Below are positions 13,259 to 21,499 of a stretch of 21,946 nt of DNA, one piece after another. Below the pieces are notes generated by a model that was not told where the DNA came from, did not search any database, and saw only the letters and a program-made list of their open reading frames with translations. The position numbers were made by a program, and so were the translations under genes. The DNA comes from DASRJX01 sp035649235 (GTDB lineage: Bacteria; Acidobacteriota; Polarisedimenticolia; Gp22-AA2): the NCBI GenBank assembly GCA_035649235.1, contig DASRJX010000061.1, positions 1-21,946 on the forward strand. Reading direction: 5' to 3'. Every line of letters begins with the position of its first letter. Within the stretch, counting starts at the first letter, position 1.

Positions 13259-14847
13259 GCGTCCGGGCCGATCTCCCAGACCCCGGACAGGGGGAGCGTC
13301 GCGCGGCGGCGCGCGGCGTCGCCTGGGGCGGCGTCGAATCGGCGGCGGGCGCCCTCGCCGGGCTCGTCCTGACGCCTCTCGTGGTGCGCCACGCCGGTCT
13401 CGCGGGGCTCGGCCTGTGGGGCGCCGCCTGGTCGCTGGCGCACACGGCGGGGCTGCTCGACCTCGGGGTGGGGGCCGCCTACGGGCGCTTCGCCTCCCGG
13501 GCGCTGGCGCGGCGCGACCTCGACGAGCTGAACGGGATCCTGGCGGCCGGGACGGGCTTCCACGTCGCGCTGTCGATCCTGATCGGCCTCCCGGCCCTCC
13601 TCCTCGCCCCCCGCCTGCTTGCCTGGGGCGTGCGGGAAGGCCCGGGCCTGCCCGAGGCGCGCGTCATCCTGACCGCCACCATCCTGACCGTCCTGATCCG
13701 CGGCGCCCTGTCGGCCTATCGCGGTGTCGTGGCGGGCGCCCAGCGAGCCGATCTCCTCGGCCGCCTGGGCGCCATCGTGGCCCTGCTCGAAGGCTGCTGC
13801 GGCGCCACCGTCCTGCTGTGCGGCTTCGGTCTCGTGGGCCTGGCGCTCAACTCGCTGGCCGTGGGGCTTGCCGCGAGCCTCGCCGAGGGGATCCTCGCCC
13901 ACCGTCTCTGTCCCGGCCTGCGGCTGCGGCCCTTCCTGGCGACCGGGGAGCAGTTCCGCCGCGTGCTGGCGTTCGGATCGCAGCTCCAGGTGACGCGCGC
14001 CTTCGAGGTCCTCGGGAGCCACGTGCCGCGCCTGGTGCTGGCGGCGGGACCCGGGCTGGCCGCGGCCGGCGCCTACGATTTGGGGGCGCGCCTCGCCGGC
14101 TGCGTGCCGGTGCTGGCATCGCTCCCGCTGCGCGTCATCACGCCGCTCACGGGACACCTCGACGCGCGCGCCGATCGGGTCCGGCTGCAGGCGTTGCTCC
14201 AGCGCTCGACGCGCTACGTCGCGATCCTCTCCCTGCCGCTCCTGGCACTGGTGCTGCTCGACGCCGAGACGATCCTGCTCGCCTGGACCGGCCGCGACGC
14301 CCCTCCCGCGGCCGCCTTCGCGGCGCGCTGTCTCGCCGCCGCGGCGGCCATGACCCTCGCGGCGTCGCCGCTGCGCCTGATGCTGCGCGGCTGCGGCCGC
14401 CCCGGGATCGAGGCCGCCGCCACCGGCGGCGGCACCGTCCTGCATCTCGGCCTGGCGCTCTTCCTGGCTTCGGATCGTGGCGCCGCCGGGGTTGCCTTCG
14501 CCGCCTTGCCGGGGGCCGCCGCGTCCCTGCTGCTCCTGGCCGGGGGGGCCCTCCGGGGCGGCACTGCCCTCGACCCGCGCGCCGCGGCGCGCGCCCTGCT
14601 GGGCCCGATGGCGGCCGCGGCCGCGATGCTCCTCGCCGGATGGATCCTGGCGCAGGTCTCGTGGCCGGCCCTCTCCGCGCACAGCACCTCGCGGCTCGAG
14701 GCCCTGACGCTCCTCGTGCGCCGGCTTCCCTTCCTCGGCGCGGCCTTCCTGGCCGCCGGCGCGCCGCTGGGCGTCATCCGCGGCGAGGACCTGGTCCTGC
14801 TGCGCGAAGCGGCCGGGGGGACTTCCGGCGCCGGGGCGGCCCGATGA
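13255..14847 (+). CDS. Wzx-type polysaccharide flippase (MATE/MVF superfamily)
   Basis: The 530-residue, highly hydrophobic protein has about twelve to fourteen predicted membrane segments. It begins with the family-typical amphipathic entry and first helix (RGVAWGGVESAAGALAGLVL) and has GLAGLGLWGAAWSLAHTAGL followed by DLGVGAAYGRF. The charged loop ARRDLDELNGIL and the mid-protein FGSQLQVTRAFEVLG, with the reversal into a second bundle, match Wzx/RfbX-like proteins. It would flip undecaprenyl-diphosphate-linked repeat units across the inner membrane for the neighbouring polymerase. The start is GTG 13255; a G-rich run (GGGGGGCGG) precedes it closely. A homologous lipid II flippase role (MurJ-like) is less likely given the polysaccharide context. 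The stop overlaps the next ATG (ATGA at 14844). Confidence 0.86.
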   Translation: MSVRADLPDPGQGERRAAARGVAWGGVESAAGALAGLVLTPLVVRHAGLAGLGLWGAAWSLAHTAGLLDLGVGAAYGRFASRALARRDLDELNGILAAGTGFHVALSILIGLPALLLAPRLLAWGVREGPGLPEARVILTATILTVLIRGALSAYRGVVAGAQRADLLGRLGAIVALLEGCCGATVLLCGFGLVGLALNSLAVGLAASLAEGILAHRLCPGLRLRPFLATGEQFRRVLAFGSQLQVTRAFEVLGSHVPRLVLAAGPGLAAAGAYDLGARLAGCVPVLASLPLRVITPLTGHLDARADRVRLQALLQRSTRYVAILSLPLLALVLLDAETILLAWTGRDAPPAAAFAARCLAAAAAMTLAASPLRLMLRGCGRPGIEAAATGGGTVLHLGLALFLASDRGAAGVAFAALPGAAASLLLLAGGALRGGTALDPRAAARALLGPMAAAAAMLLAGWILAQVSWPALSAHSTSRLEALTLLVRRLPFLGAAFLAAGAPLGVIRGEDLVLLREAAGGTSGAGAAR

Positions 14848-15920
14848 AGATCCTCTTCTCGAGGGCCTTCAATCCCAGCTTCGAGGCTCTCCCCGACTAC
14901 CTCGCCGCGGCGCTCAGCGGGCTGGGGCACGAGGTGATCCCGTTCGACCACCGCGCCTTCCGTCTGCCGGCGCGGCTCCGGGCGGCGAGCGCGCGGCTTC
15001 TCGACTTCGACTCCACCCGGCTCAACGCCGCCTTCCTGCGCCTGGCGCGCCGTCGCCGGCCGGATCTCGTGCTGGTGAACCAGGGCATGACGATCCGTCC
15101 CGCCACCGTGGAGAGCGTGCGGGCCCTGGGGGCGCGCTGCGTCAACTGGTTCTCCGACTACCCGGCCGAGTTCGAGTCCGGGGTCGAAGCGGCGCCGGCG
15201 TACGACGCCTTCCATCTGGGATCGTCCTACGCCGCGCTGCGGCACCAGGCCCTGGGACATTCTCACGCCGGCTGGCTGCCGTTCGCCTGCGACCCCGGCG
15301 TTCACCGGCCCGCCGACGCCGCCGCGGGTGGTTCCCGCTCCCCGATGCCGTTGAGCCGGGGCCGTGTCGTGCTGGTCGGCTCGCACTACCCGGAGCGGCA
15401 GATCCTGTTGCGCTTCCTGCGCGGGCTGCCGGTGGACGTCTGGGGGCCCGGGTGGGAGCGCGCCGCGTCCGACCCTCACGTCGCTCCCATGCTGCGCGGC
15501 AAAGCACTCCGCCCGCCGCAGTGGGTGGGGATCTACGGGACGGCCGCGGCGGCGCTCAACATCCACTACGGCGCCTTCGGTCCGTCCGACGTCTCGGGCG
15601 ACATGGCCAACACGCGGGTGTTCGAGATCCTCGCCTGCGGCGCGCTGCAGATCGTCGACCGTCAGCGCGACGTTCTGGCTCTGTTCCGCGAGGGGGAGCA
15701 TCTCCTGGCGTTCTCCTCGGGGGAGGAGCTGCGGGCCCGCGTCGAGGAGGCGCTCGCCGACGCCGGCAGGATGCGCGCCATCGCCGCCGCCGGCCGGCGC
15801 GCGGCCCTCGCCGGCCACACCTATGCCGATCGCGCCCGGGTGCTCCTCGGCGAGGCGGCCTCCCTGGCCCTGCCCTCCTCCGGGGCGCCGCGGCGAGGCG
15901 CCGCGGGAGGCCGGCCGTGA
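14844..15920 (+). CDS. CgeB-like glycosyltransferase (GT-B fold)
   Basis: This 358-residue protein shows an N-terminal Rossmann half (MKILFSRAFNPSFEALPDYL) with DLVLVNQGMTI (74-84), VNWFSDYP (100-107) and FHLGSSY (123-129). A linker with LPFACDP (145-151) leads to a C-terminal half starting GRVVLVGSHYPERQ (173-186). The donor-site region NTRVFEILACGALQIVD (256-272) and EHLLAFSSGEEL are typical of the Glyco_trans_1_2 (PF13524) domain found in CgeB-like proteins. It should transfer a sugar from a nucleotide-activated donor on the cytoplasmic side. The sugar is not predictable. It overlaps both neighbours by 4 bases. Confidence 0.85.
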   Translation: MKILFSRAFNPSFEALPDYLAAALSGLGHEVIPFDHRAFRLPARLRAASARLLDFDSTRLNAAFLRLARRRRPDLVLVNQGMTIRPATVESVRALGARCVNWFSDYPAEFESGVEAAPAYDAFHLGSSYAALRHQALGHSHAGWLPFACDPGVHRPADAAAGGSRSPMPLSRGRVVLVGSHYPERQILLRFLRGLPVDVWGPGWERAASDPHVAPMLRGKALRPPQWVGIYGTAAAALNIHYGAFGPSDVSGDMANTRVFEILACGALQIVDRQRDVLALFREGEHLLAFSSGEELRARVEEALADAGRMRAIAAAGRRAALAGHTYADRARVLLGEAASLALPSSGAPRRGAAGGRP

Positions 15921-17029
15921 CGCCGGCGCGAGTGGTGCACGTGGTCGAGTCGCTCGGTCTCGGCGGGCTGGAGAGGGTCGTGGAGCTCCTGGCCCGGCAC
16001 GCGTCCCCCGGCTTCGTCGTGGAGGTGCTGGCGCTCGCGGGCGGCGGCCGCATCTGGGACGATCTGCGATCGGCCGGGATCCCGGTGCGCCGGCTGACGC
16101 TCCGGGACTACTACCCGCAGAGCATCGTTCGCACCGCGCGCGCGGTCATGAGCACGCGGCCCGACGTGCTGCACACCCACGGCCACTTCGCCGGCGTGGC
16201 CGGCCGCCTGGCGGCGCGCCTCGTCGGCCCGCGCGCCGTCGTCCATCACCTGCACACGGTCGACGGGACGCTCCGCCGCCGCCACGTGCGGCTCGAGCGG
16301 CTCCTCGGCCGCATGACGCGGCGTGTCCTCTGCTGCTCCTCCGCCGTCGCGCAGCACGCGCGGCACGACCTGGGGCTTCCGGACTCTCTGCTCGAAGTGG
16401 TCCCGAACGGCGTCGAGCCGGCTCCCCCCGTCTCTCGCAAGGAGGCCAGAAACCTGATAGGGAATCCGTCCCCTCCGGTCATCGGGTGCGTCGGGAGCCT
16501 GACCCCGCACAAGGGCCAGGAAGTCTTGTTGCAGGCCTTCGCCTCGCTTCCGGACGGGATGCGCGGGGGCACCCTGGTCCTGATCGGCGAGGGGCCGGAG
16601 CGTCCCCGGCTCGAGGCGCTGGCGGCGGAGCTCGGGATCGGCGACCGGCTGCGGATGCCGGGGGAGCGCTCCGACGCGCGGCGGCTGCTCCCGGGCTTCG
16701 ACCTCCTGGTGGCCCCCTCCATCGGGCGCGAAGGCCTCGGCGTCGCGGTGCTGGAGGGGATGGACGCGGGGCTGCCGGTCGTCGCCAGCCGGGTCGGCGG
16801 CCTCCCGGAGGTGGTGCAGGACGAAGGGACCGGACTCCTCGTCCCCGAGCGCGACCCCGCTGCGCTGGCCGCCGCGATCGAGCGCGTCCTCTCCTCAGCC
16901 GACCGGGGGGCGGCGCTCGGCGCCGAGGGACGGCGGCGGGTGGAGACGGAGTATCGCGCCGCTCGCATGGTGCGGCGGATCGAGTCGATCTATGAGGTGG
17001 CCCTTGCACATGCCCCGCGCGCCGCGTGA
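15917..17029 (+). CDS. GT4-family glycosyltransferase, first copy
   Basis: The 370-residue GT-B protein has the acceptor-side loop SLGLGGLERVV (12-22), HTHGHFAG (86-93) and PNGVE (163-167). The C-terminal half contains GSLTPHKGQEVLLQAF (193-208), IGEGPERPRLEALA (223-236) and the E-x7-E type donor motif EGLGVAVLEGMDAGLPVVAS (272-291), followed by GGLPEVV. It is probably a retaining enzyme adding one sugar to the undecaprenyl-linked repeat unit. GTG 15917 has GGGAGG 6 bases upstream and overlaps the previous stop as GTGA. Its last 20 bases overlap the next gene if that starts at 17010. Confidence 0.92.
   Translation: MTPARVVHVVESLGLGGLERVVELLARHASPGFVVEVLALAGGGRIWDDLRSAGIPVRRLTLRDYYPQSIVRTARAVMSTRPDVLHTHGHFAGVAGRLAARLVGPRAVVHHLHTVDGTLRRRHVRLERLLGRMTRRVLCCSSAVAQHARHDLGLPDSLLEVVPNGVEPAPPVSRKEARNLIGNPSPPVIGCVGSLTPHKGQEVLLQAFASLPDGMRGGTLVLIGEGPERPRLEALAAELGIGDRLRMPGERSDARRLLPGFDLLVAPSIGREGLGVAVLEGMDAGLPVVASRVGGLPEVVQDEGTGLLVPERDPAALAAAIERVLSSADRGAALGAEGRRRVETEYRAARMVRRIESIYEVALAHAPRAA
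16994..17000 (+). promoter_or_regulatory. Ribosome binding site favouring ATG 17010
   Basis: GAGGTGG lies 9 bases upstream of ATG 17010. The alternative in-frame ATG 16992 would add six residues and has no recognisable ribosome site, so 17010 is chosen for the second GT4 gene. Confidence 0.45.
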
Positions 17030-18170
17030 GAGGACAGGCGTCCTGCTCCTGAGCGAGCGCGCCGATTACTACGGCGGCGGGCAGCGCAGCCTGCGCGATC
17101 TGGCGATCGGCCTGCGTGAGTCCCCCTACCGTCCGATCGCCGTCCTGCCCGGCGCGGGAGCGCTCGCGGCGTCACTCGAGGAGGCCGGGATCGAGGTGGC
17201 GACCCTGCCACTCCCGAGGCTGCGCGGTGGAGGCGGCGCGCCACTGCTGCAGACGGTCTGGGCCCTGGCGACGCTGGCCAGGAGGCGAGGCGCCTTCGTG
17301 CTCCACAGCGATTCGCCGCGCTCCGCTTTCTACGCCGGGCTCGCCGCGCGCCTCTCCCGACGCGCCCACCTGTGGCACGTGCGGGCCCAGGCGGGGTCTC
17401 CTGCCCTCCCCGACCGGCTCCTGCTCGGCGTGACGGATCGCGCCGTGGCGGTGTCGCGCGCGGTCGCGGGGCGGAGCGCCGCGTTCCGCGGCTCGCAGCG
17501 CGTTCGCGTGGTCAGGACCGGCATCAGCCCTCCGGCCTTCCTCGACCGGGACACCGCGCGCGCGTCCCTGGGGCTCCCATGCTCTGGCTTCGTCGCGGGC
17601 GTCGTGGGCCGCGTGGAGCCGGACAAGGGCGGGGACGACGCCGTGGAGGCCCTGCCGGCCCTGCTGAGGGCGGCGCCCGGAGCGATCCTCGCGTTCCTGG
17701 GTCCATTCGACGAGCGGGCGGAGTGGCACCGCTCCCTGCGCGAGCGGGCGCAGGCGGCGGGCGTCCGAGACGCGGTGTGCTGCCTGGGGGAGCGCGAGGA
17801 GGCGGCCCCGCTGCTGCGGGCCTTCGATCTGGTGCTGCATCCGTCGCGCCACGAGGCGCTGCCGCGCGTCCTGATCGAGGCGCTGTTCGCCGGCGTGCCC
17901 TCGGTCGCGGCGCGGGTCGGGGGCATTCCGGAGGTGATCGAGGACGGCGTCAGCGGGCTCCTCGTGTCGCCGCGCGATCCGATCGCCCTCGGCGCCGCCG
18001 CCGCCTCGCTGGCGCTCGATGCGGCGCGACGGATCGACATGGGGCGCGCGGCGGAGCGCATCGCGCACGAGCGGTTCAGCCTGCAGGGGATGGTGCGCGG
18101 CCTGGCCTCGGTCTACGAGGAGCTGCGTCCGGAGCCGGCCGCGACCGTCCGCAGGGAGGCGCGGCTGTGA
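17010..18170 (+). CDS. GT4-family glycosyltransferase, second copy
   Basis: The 386-residue protein has a variant N-terminal loop, ERADYYGGGQRSLRDLAIGL (16-35), then LHSDSPRSAFYAGL (98-111), HVRAQAG (123-129) and RTGISPPAF (169-177). The C-terminal half has GVVGRVEPDKGGDDAVEAL (197-215) and the donor motif SRHEALPRVLIEALFAGVP (279-297), then GGIPEVIEDGVSGLLV. The donor glutamates are retained (Glu282, Glu290). It likely adds one sugar of the repeat unit; donor and acceptor are unknown. The reading frame begins inside the previous gene and ends overlapping the methyltransferase GTG (GTGA at 18167), so it is embedded in the coupled operon. Confidence 0.9.
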   Translation: MPRAPRERTGVLLLSERADYYGGGQRSLRDLAIGLRESPYRPIAVLPGAGALAASLEEAGIEVATLPLPRLRGGGGAPLLQTVWALATLARRRGAFVLHSDSPRSAFYAGLAARLSRRAHLWHVRAQAGSPALPDRLLLGVTDRAVAVSRAVAGRSAAFRGSQRVRVVRTGISPPAFLDRDTARASLGLPCSGFVAGVVGRVEPDKGGDDAVEALPALLRAAPGAILAFLGPFDERAEWHRSLRERAQAAGVRDAVCCLGEREEAAPLLRAFDLVLHPSRHEALPRVLIEALFAGVPSVAARVGGIPEVIEDGVSGLLVSPRDPIALGAAAASLALDAARRIDMGRAAERIAHERFSLQGMVRGLASVYEELRPEPAATVRREARL

Positions 18171-19018
18171 GCCCCCCGCGATTCGACGCGCACCCGGCCT
18201 CCGGCCTCACGCGCCCGTGCCCGCTGTGCGGCGAGCGCTCGGAGGCCGCGGCCGGGGTGGTCGCCCGGCCGGTGCGATGCCGATCCTGCTCTCTGGTCTT
18301 CGTCGACCCCGTCCCGGACGCGGCGATCGACCAGGAGACGTACGGGCCCGGCTACTACGAGCCCTGGCAGGAGCGGGAGGCGGCGCCGCGCGCGCGACTC
18401 TGGCGGCGGCGGCTGGCGCGGATCGACGTCCGCCGGAAGCCGGGCGTCCTGCTCGACGTCGGCTGCGGCGACGGGCACTTCCTGGCGGAGGCCCGGAGCG
18501 CCGGCTGGAGGATCGAGGGGATCGAGTTCTCGCCGGAAGGGGCGCGGCGGGCCGCGGCGCGCCTGGACCGTCCGGTGGCGATCGGCGATCTCGCCGACTC
18601 GGCGCAGCTCATGGGACCGTTCGACGTCGTCACGCTCTGGCACGTCCTGGAGCACCTCCCGGATCCACGCCCGATGCTGCGCGCCGCCTGGCGCCGGCTG
18701 GCGGCCGGGGGGCTCATCGTCGTCGCCGTGCCGAACCTCGACAACCTGCCGATGCAGGCCGCGTACATCCTGGCGCGCCGGCGCCGGCTGCCACTCTACG
18801 AGACGGGGGCGCGCGAGCCTCACCTGAGCCATTTCAGCGCCGGCACCTTGCGGCATATCTTGGATAGAGAAGGCTTCCGCTCGATCGAGATGGAGCCGGA
18901 TCGCTGCGCCTTGACCATCCCGAAGCGTCTCATCGACGCCGCGGCCGCATTCCTGTCCCGGGCCGCCGGCAGGAACCTGACCGACGCCATCACCGCCTTC
19001 GCATGGAGACCGTCATGA
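18167..19018 (+). CDS. Class I SAM methyltransferase with N-terminal zinc ribbon
   Basis: This 283-residue protein opens with a four-cysteine ribbon (Cys18, Cys21, Cys38, Cys41 in CPLCG and CRSCSLVFVDP). The linker ETYGPGYYEPWQ (57-68) is common to this group. The SAM-binding motif I is LLDVGCGDGHFL (95-106), then GIEFSPEGARRA (118-129) and motif post-II FDVVTLWHVLEHLPDP (152-167). PHLSHFSAGTLRHIL is typical of small-molecule and sugar methyltransferases of this type. It may methylate a sugar of the glycan, for example to cap or decorate the repeat unit. Lipid or quinone substrates cannot be excluded. AGGGAGG lies 7 bases before GTG 18167. The stop overlaps the GT9 ATG. Confidence 0.88.
   Translation: MSPPRFDAHPASGLTRPCPLCGERSEAAAGVVARPVRCRSCSLVFVDPVPDAAIDQETYGPGYYEPWQEREAAPRARLWRRRLARIDVRRKPGVLLDVGCGDGHFLAEARSAGWRIEGIEFSPEGARRAAARLDRPVAIGDLADSAQLMGPFDVVTLWHVLEHLPDPRPMLRAAWRRLAAGGLIVVAVPNLDNLPMQAAYILARRRRLPLYETGAREPHLSHFSAGTLRHILDREGFRSIEMEPDRCALTIPKRLIDAAAAFLSRAAGRNLTDAITAFAWRPS
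19005..19008 (+). promoter_or_regulatory. Ribosome binding site favouring ATG 19015
   Basis: GGAG lies 6 bases before ATG 19015, which also overlaps the methyltransferase stop as ATGA. The upstream in-frame ATG 19003 contains part of this site and has none of its own. Confidence 0.45.
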
Positions 19019-20238
19019 CCGATCGCCTCACGCCCCCGGCCCAACCCCCCGAATGCGAGATCCCCGGCGCCCGGCCGACGCCCGTCCTCCTCGAGGGCCC
19101 GGCCGTCACCCCTCCCCCCGACTCCGACTCGGCGGACCGCCTGCGCCGGGCTGCGCGAGGCGCCTGGCTCGCCGCGCGGACGCCCGCACTTCTGGCCTGC
19201 GGCCTGTTCTGGCGGCGCTCCGTCGCCCTGCCGGCCGTCACGCTCGTGAACCGGCTCCTGGTGATCCGCACCGATCGCCTGGGGGACATGGCGCTCACCA
19301 CCGCCGCGCTCAAGGACCTGAGGACGCACTTCCGGCACGCCCGCATCACCGTTCTGGCGCCTCCGGCGCCCCTGTCCCTGCTGGAGAACCATCCGGCGGT
19401 CGATCACCTGGTCGGGCTCTCGGGGAAGCGCCTGCCGGAATCGCTCGCCGGCCGTCTCGACCTGGTCGTCGACTTCACGCCCGACGAGACGCTCCTCGGC
19501 GCCCTCCTGGCGCGCAGCACGCGGGCCCCGTGGAGGATCGGCTTCCGCGCCGCGGGCCGCGAGGCCTGCTTCACCCTGCGCGGGCCGCGCGCCCGCCGCG
19601 ACCTGCACGTCGTGGATCTGAATCGCGAGCTCCTGGCCGCCCTCGGCGTCGCCAGGCGGGACTCGCTGCCGAACCTCCCCGTCAGTGACCGCGAGAAGGC
19701 CGAGGCCCTGGCGCGCTGTTCCGCCCTCGGGGCGGCCTCGCCGCGCGTCGTCGTCCACCCCGGCGCGCGCTACCCCTCGCAGCGCTGGGAGGAGGCGGCC
19801 TACGCGGCCGTGATCGGGCGCCTGACGGAGCGCCTCGGCGCCGCCTGCCTGCTCGTCGGGGGCCCCGGCGAGGAGGAGATCGTGGCGCGCATCCGGGCCC
19901 TCACGCCGGACGCGCTGCCGGCAGGGCCGCTCTCCATGCGCCAGATGGTGGCGCTCCTCTCGATCGCCGATCTGTTCCTCGGCAACAACTCGGGCCCGCT
20001 GCACATCGCGGCCGCCCTCGGCGTGCCGACGCTCTCGGTCCTGGGACCCACCGACCCGGTGCGTTTCCTGCCGTGCGGGCCTTTCGATCACGTCGTGCGG
20101 CGGCCAATCGCCTGCGCCCCCTGCAACCGGGGAGCCTGCTGGCATCACACCTGCCTCGTCTCGATCGAGCCCGAGGAGGTGGCGCGGGCGGCGCAGGCGA
20201 TCCTGGACGCGCCCCCGGCCAGGCGGCAGGCGGCGTGA
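19015..20238 (+). CDS. GT9-family glycosyltransferase (heptosyltransferase-like)
   Basis: The 407-residue protein has the GT9 start motif LLVIRTDRLGDMALTTAALK (81-100), HFRHARITVLAP and the PAVDHLV step. HPGARYPSQRW (248-258), LLVGGPGEEE (279-288) and the nucleotide-sugar site NNSGPLHIAAALGVPTLSVL (324-343) with GPTDP (344-348) follow. The C-terminus has the family-typical cysteine group CAPC...C...C (Cys367, 370, 375, 380). Family members transfer heptose or related sugars to lipid A core or glycans. No heptose-synthesis genes are in the window, so the donor is open. About 80 residues precede the usual family start; they are Pro-rich and end in a basic hydrophobic stretch (RAARGAWLAARTPALLACGL) that may associate with the membrane. 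The next GTG overlaps its stop. Confidence 0.92.
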   Translation: MTDRLTPPAQPPECEIPGARPTPVLLEGPAVTPPPDSDSADRLRRAARGAWLAARTPALLACGLFWRRSVALPAVTLVNRLLVIRTDRLGDMALTTAALKDLRTHFRHARITVLAPPAPLSLLENHPAVDHLVGLSGKRLPESLAGRLDLVVDFTPDETLLGALLARSTRAPWRIGFRAAGREACFTLRGPRARRDLHVVDLNRELLAALGVARRDSLPNLPVSDREKAEALARCSALGAASPRVVVHPGARYPSQRWEEAAYAAVIGRLTERLGAACLLVGGPGEEEIVARIRALTPDALPAGPLSMRQMVALLSIADLFLGNNSGPLHIAAALGVPTLSVLGPTDPVRFLPCGPFDHVVRRPIACAPCNRGACWHHTCLVSIEPEEVARAAQAILDAPPARRQAA

Positions 20239-21389
20239 GGATGTACTCCGTCCTGCACCTCATCACGCGCCTCGAGCGCGGCGGGTCGTCCGACTGCACT
20301 CTGTGGCAGGCGCTCGGGGCGGCCCGACGAGGGCACGCCGTGACGCTGGCGAGCGGGCCCGCCTCGCGACCGACGCCGCTGCTCGAGCGCGCCCGCAGGC
20401 AGTCCGGCCTCACCCTGATCGAGATCCCGACCCTCGCCCGCCCGATCGCCGCCCGTCGCGACCTCGTCGCCCTCCTGGCCATCGTGCGCCTCCTGGCGCG
20501 CGGACGCTACGACGTCATCCACCTGCACACCTCGAAGGCGGGTGCCCTCGGCCGCATCGCCGCCCTCCTGCTGGGCCAGACGCGGCGGGTGATCCATCAG
20601 CCGCACGGACACCTGTTTCAGGGTTACTACCGCCGCCTGGGAACGTCACTCGTGATCCTGGCCGAACGCTGCCTGGCGCCGCTGGCGCGCCTCCACGTGA
20701 CGCTGTCGCAGGCAGGCGCCGAGGAGCACCTCCGCCGGGGCGTCGGGCGCGAGGGACAGTTCCGGACCTTGCCTTCCGGGATCGATTTCCGCTCCCTGCG
20801 CACCGCCAGGGCGCGGCGGGTGGAGTGCCGTCGGCGGCTCGGCTACGGCGCCGGCGATCTCGTGGTCGGCACCCTGTGCCGCCTGGAGCCCGTCAAGGGC
20901 ACGGAGGATCTCGTGGAGGGATTCGCTCTCGCCGCCCGGAGCCGCCCTCATCTGCGTCTCGTCATCGGCGGCGACGGCGCCCTGCGCGAGCCTCTCGCGG
21001 CCCTGGCCCGCGCCCGGGGCATGGGCGATCGGGTCCGGGTGGAGGGGAGATGGATGTCGCCCGAGGAGGTGCTGCCTGCTCTCGATCTCTTCGTCCTGGC
21101 CTCGCGCAACGAGGGGATGGGACGGGCGCTGGTCGAAGCGATGGCGGTGGGAGTGCCGGTCGTCGGTACCACCGTCGGCGGGATCCCGGAGGTGCTGCTG
21201 CAGGGAGAGGCCGGCCTGCTGGTGCCTCCGGCGCAGCCGGGCGCCCTGGCGCAGGCCATCGCCCGGCTGGCCGACGACCCGACCCTGGCCTCGTCCCTCG
21301 GCCGGCGAGGCAAGGCACGGGCGATCTCCTACGGCGCCGGCCGGATGGTCCACTCGATGCTGCGGCTCTACCAGGAGGTGGCCGCGTGA
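20235..21389 (+). CDS. GT4-family glycosyltransferase, third copy
   Basis: The 384-residue protein has HLITRLERGGSS (8-19), HLHTSKAGALGRIAAL (97-112; the HTSKAG form is a familiar subgroup signature) and HGHLFQGYYRR (124-134). LPSGIDF (179-185) is followed by GTLCRLEPVKGTEDLVEGF (212-230) and the donor motif SRNEGMGRALVEAMAVGVP (290-308), then GGIPEVLLQGEAGLLVPP. Both donor glutamates are present (Glu293, Glu301). It probably adds one sugar to the repeat unit. The start is uncertain: GTG 20235 gives a GTGA overlap with the GT9 stop as elsewhere in this operon, while ATG 20241, two codons later, is an equally plausible start. The last coding bases (AGGAGG at 21373) form a good ribosome site for the following small frame. 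Confidence 0.92.
   Translation: MRMYSVLHLITRLERGGSSDCTLWQALGAARRGHAVTLASGPASRPTPLLERARRQSGLTLIEIPTLARPIAARRDLVALLAIVRLLARGRYDVIHLHTSKAGALGRIAALLLGQTRRVIHQPHGHLFQGYYRRLGTSLVILAERCLAPLARLHVTLSQAGAEEHLRRGVGREGQFRTLPSGIDFRSLRTARARRVECRRRLGYGAGDLVVGTLCRLEPVKGTEDLVEGFALAARSRPHLRLVIGGDGALREPLAALARARGMGDRVRVEGRWMSPEEVLPALDLFVLASRNEGMGRALVEAMAVGVPVVGTTVGGIPEVLLQGEAGLLVPPAQPGALAQAIARLADDPTLASSLGRRGKARAISYGAGRMVHSMLRLYQEVAA
21373..21378 (+). promoter_or_regulatory. Consensus ribosome site before GTG 21386
   Basis: AGGAGG is 7 bases upstream of GTG 21386, which overlaps the GT4 stop as GTGA. The same bases encode the common C-terminal residues QEVA, so the match may be incidental. Confidence 0.4.
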
Positions 21390-21499
21390 CCGCCCCCGGT
21401 CCCGGGCCTGGGTCGGCCGCCTCGACCCCGCTTGCCCTGCGGACGGCGGGTCCCTATCTTCCCCTACCGCCGGTCCGGGGCCTGGAGATCCTCCCGTGA
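21386..21499 (+). CDS. Hypothetical 37-residue ORF between GT4 and wbqC-like genes
   Basis: The frame begins VTAPGPGPGSAASTPLALRT, is Pro/Gly/Leu-rich and matches no family known to me. Support is positional: a consensus AGGAGG 7 bases upstream, a GTGA overlap with the GT4 stop at the 5' end, and a GTGA overlap with the WbqC-family GTG at the 3' end. It fills what would otherwise be the largest gap of the plus-strand unit (106 bases). It may be a real small protein, a coupling frame, or merely an open stretch across a promoter-containing spacer. The composition gives no clear coding signal. Confidence 0.3.
   Translation: MTAPGPGPGSAASTPLALRTAGPYLPLPPVRGLEILP
21432..21460 (+). promoter_or_regulatory. 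Possible internal promoter ahead of the wbqC-like gene
   Basis: TTGCCC (21432-21437) and TATCTT (21455-21460) each match consensus at 4 of 6 positions and are spaced by exactly 17 bases. They lie in the only gap over 30 bases in the operon. This conflicts with the small ORF interpretation of the same stretch; either, both or neither may be real. Confidence 0.25.

Noticed and set aside
16992..17009. ATG 16992 as the start of the second GT4 gene
   Set aside because: No ribosome site precedes it, while ATG 17010 has GAGGTGG 9 bases upstream; the difference is only six residues.
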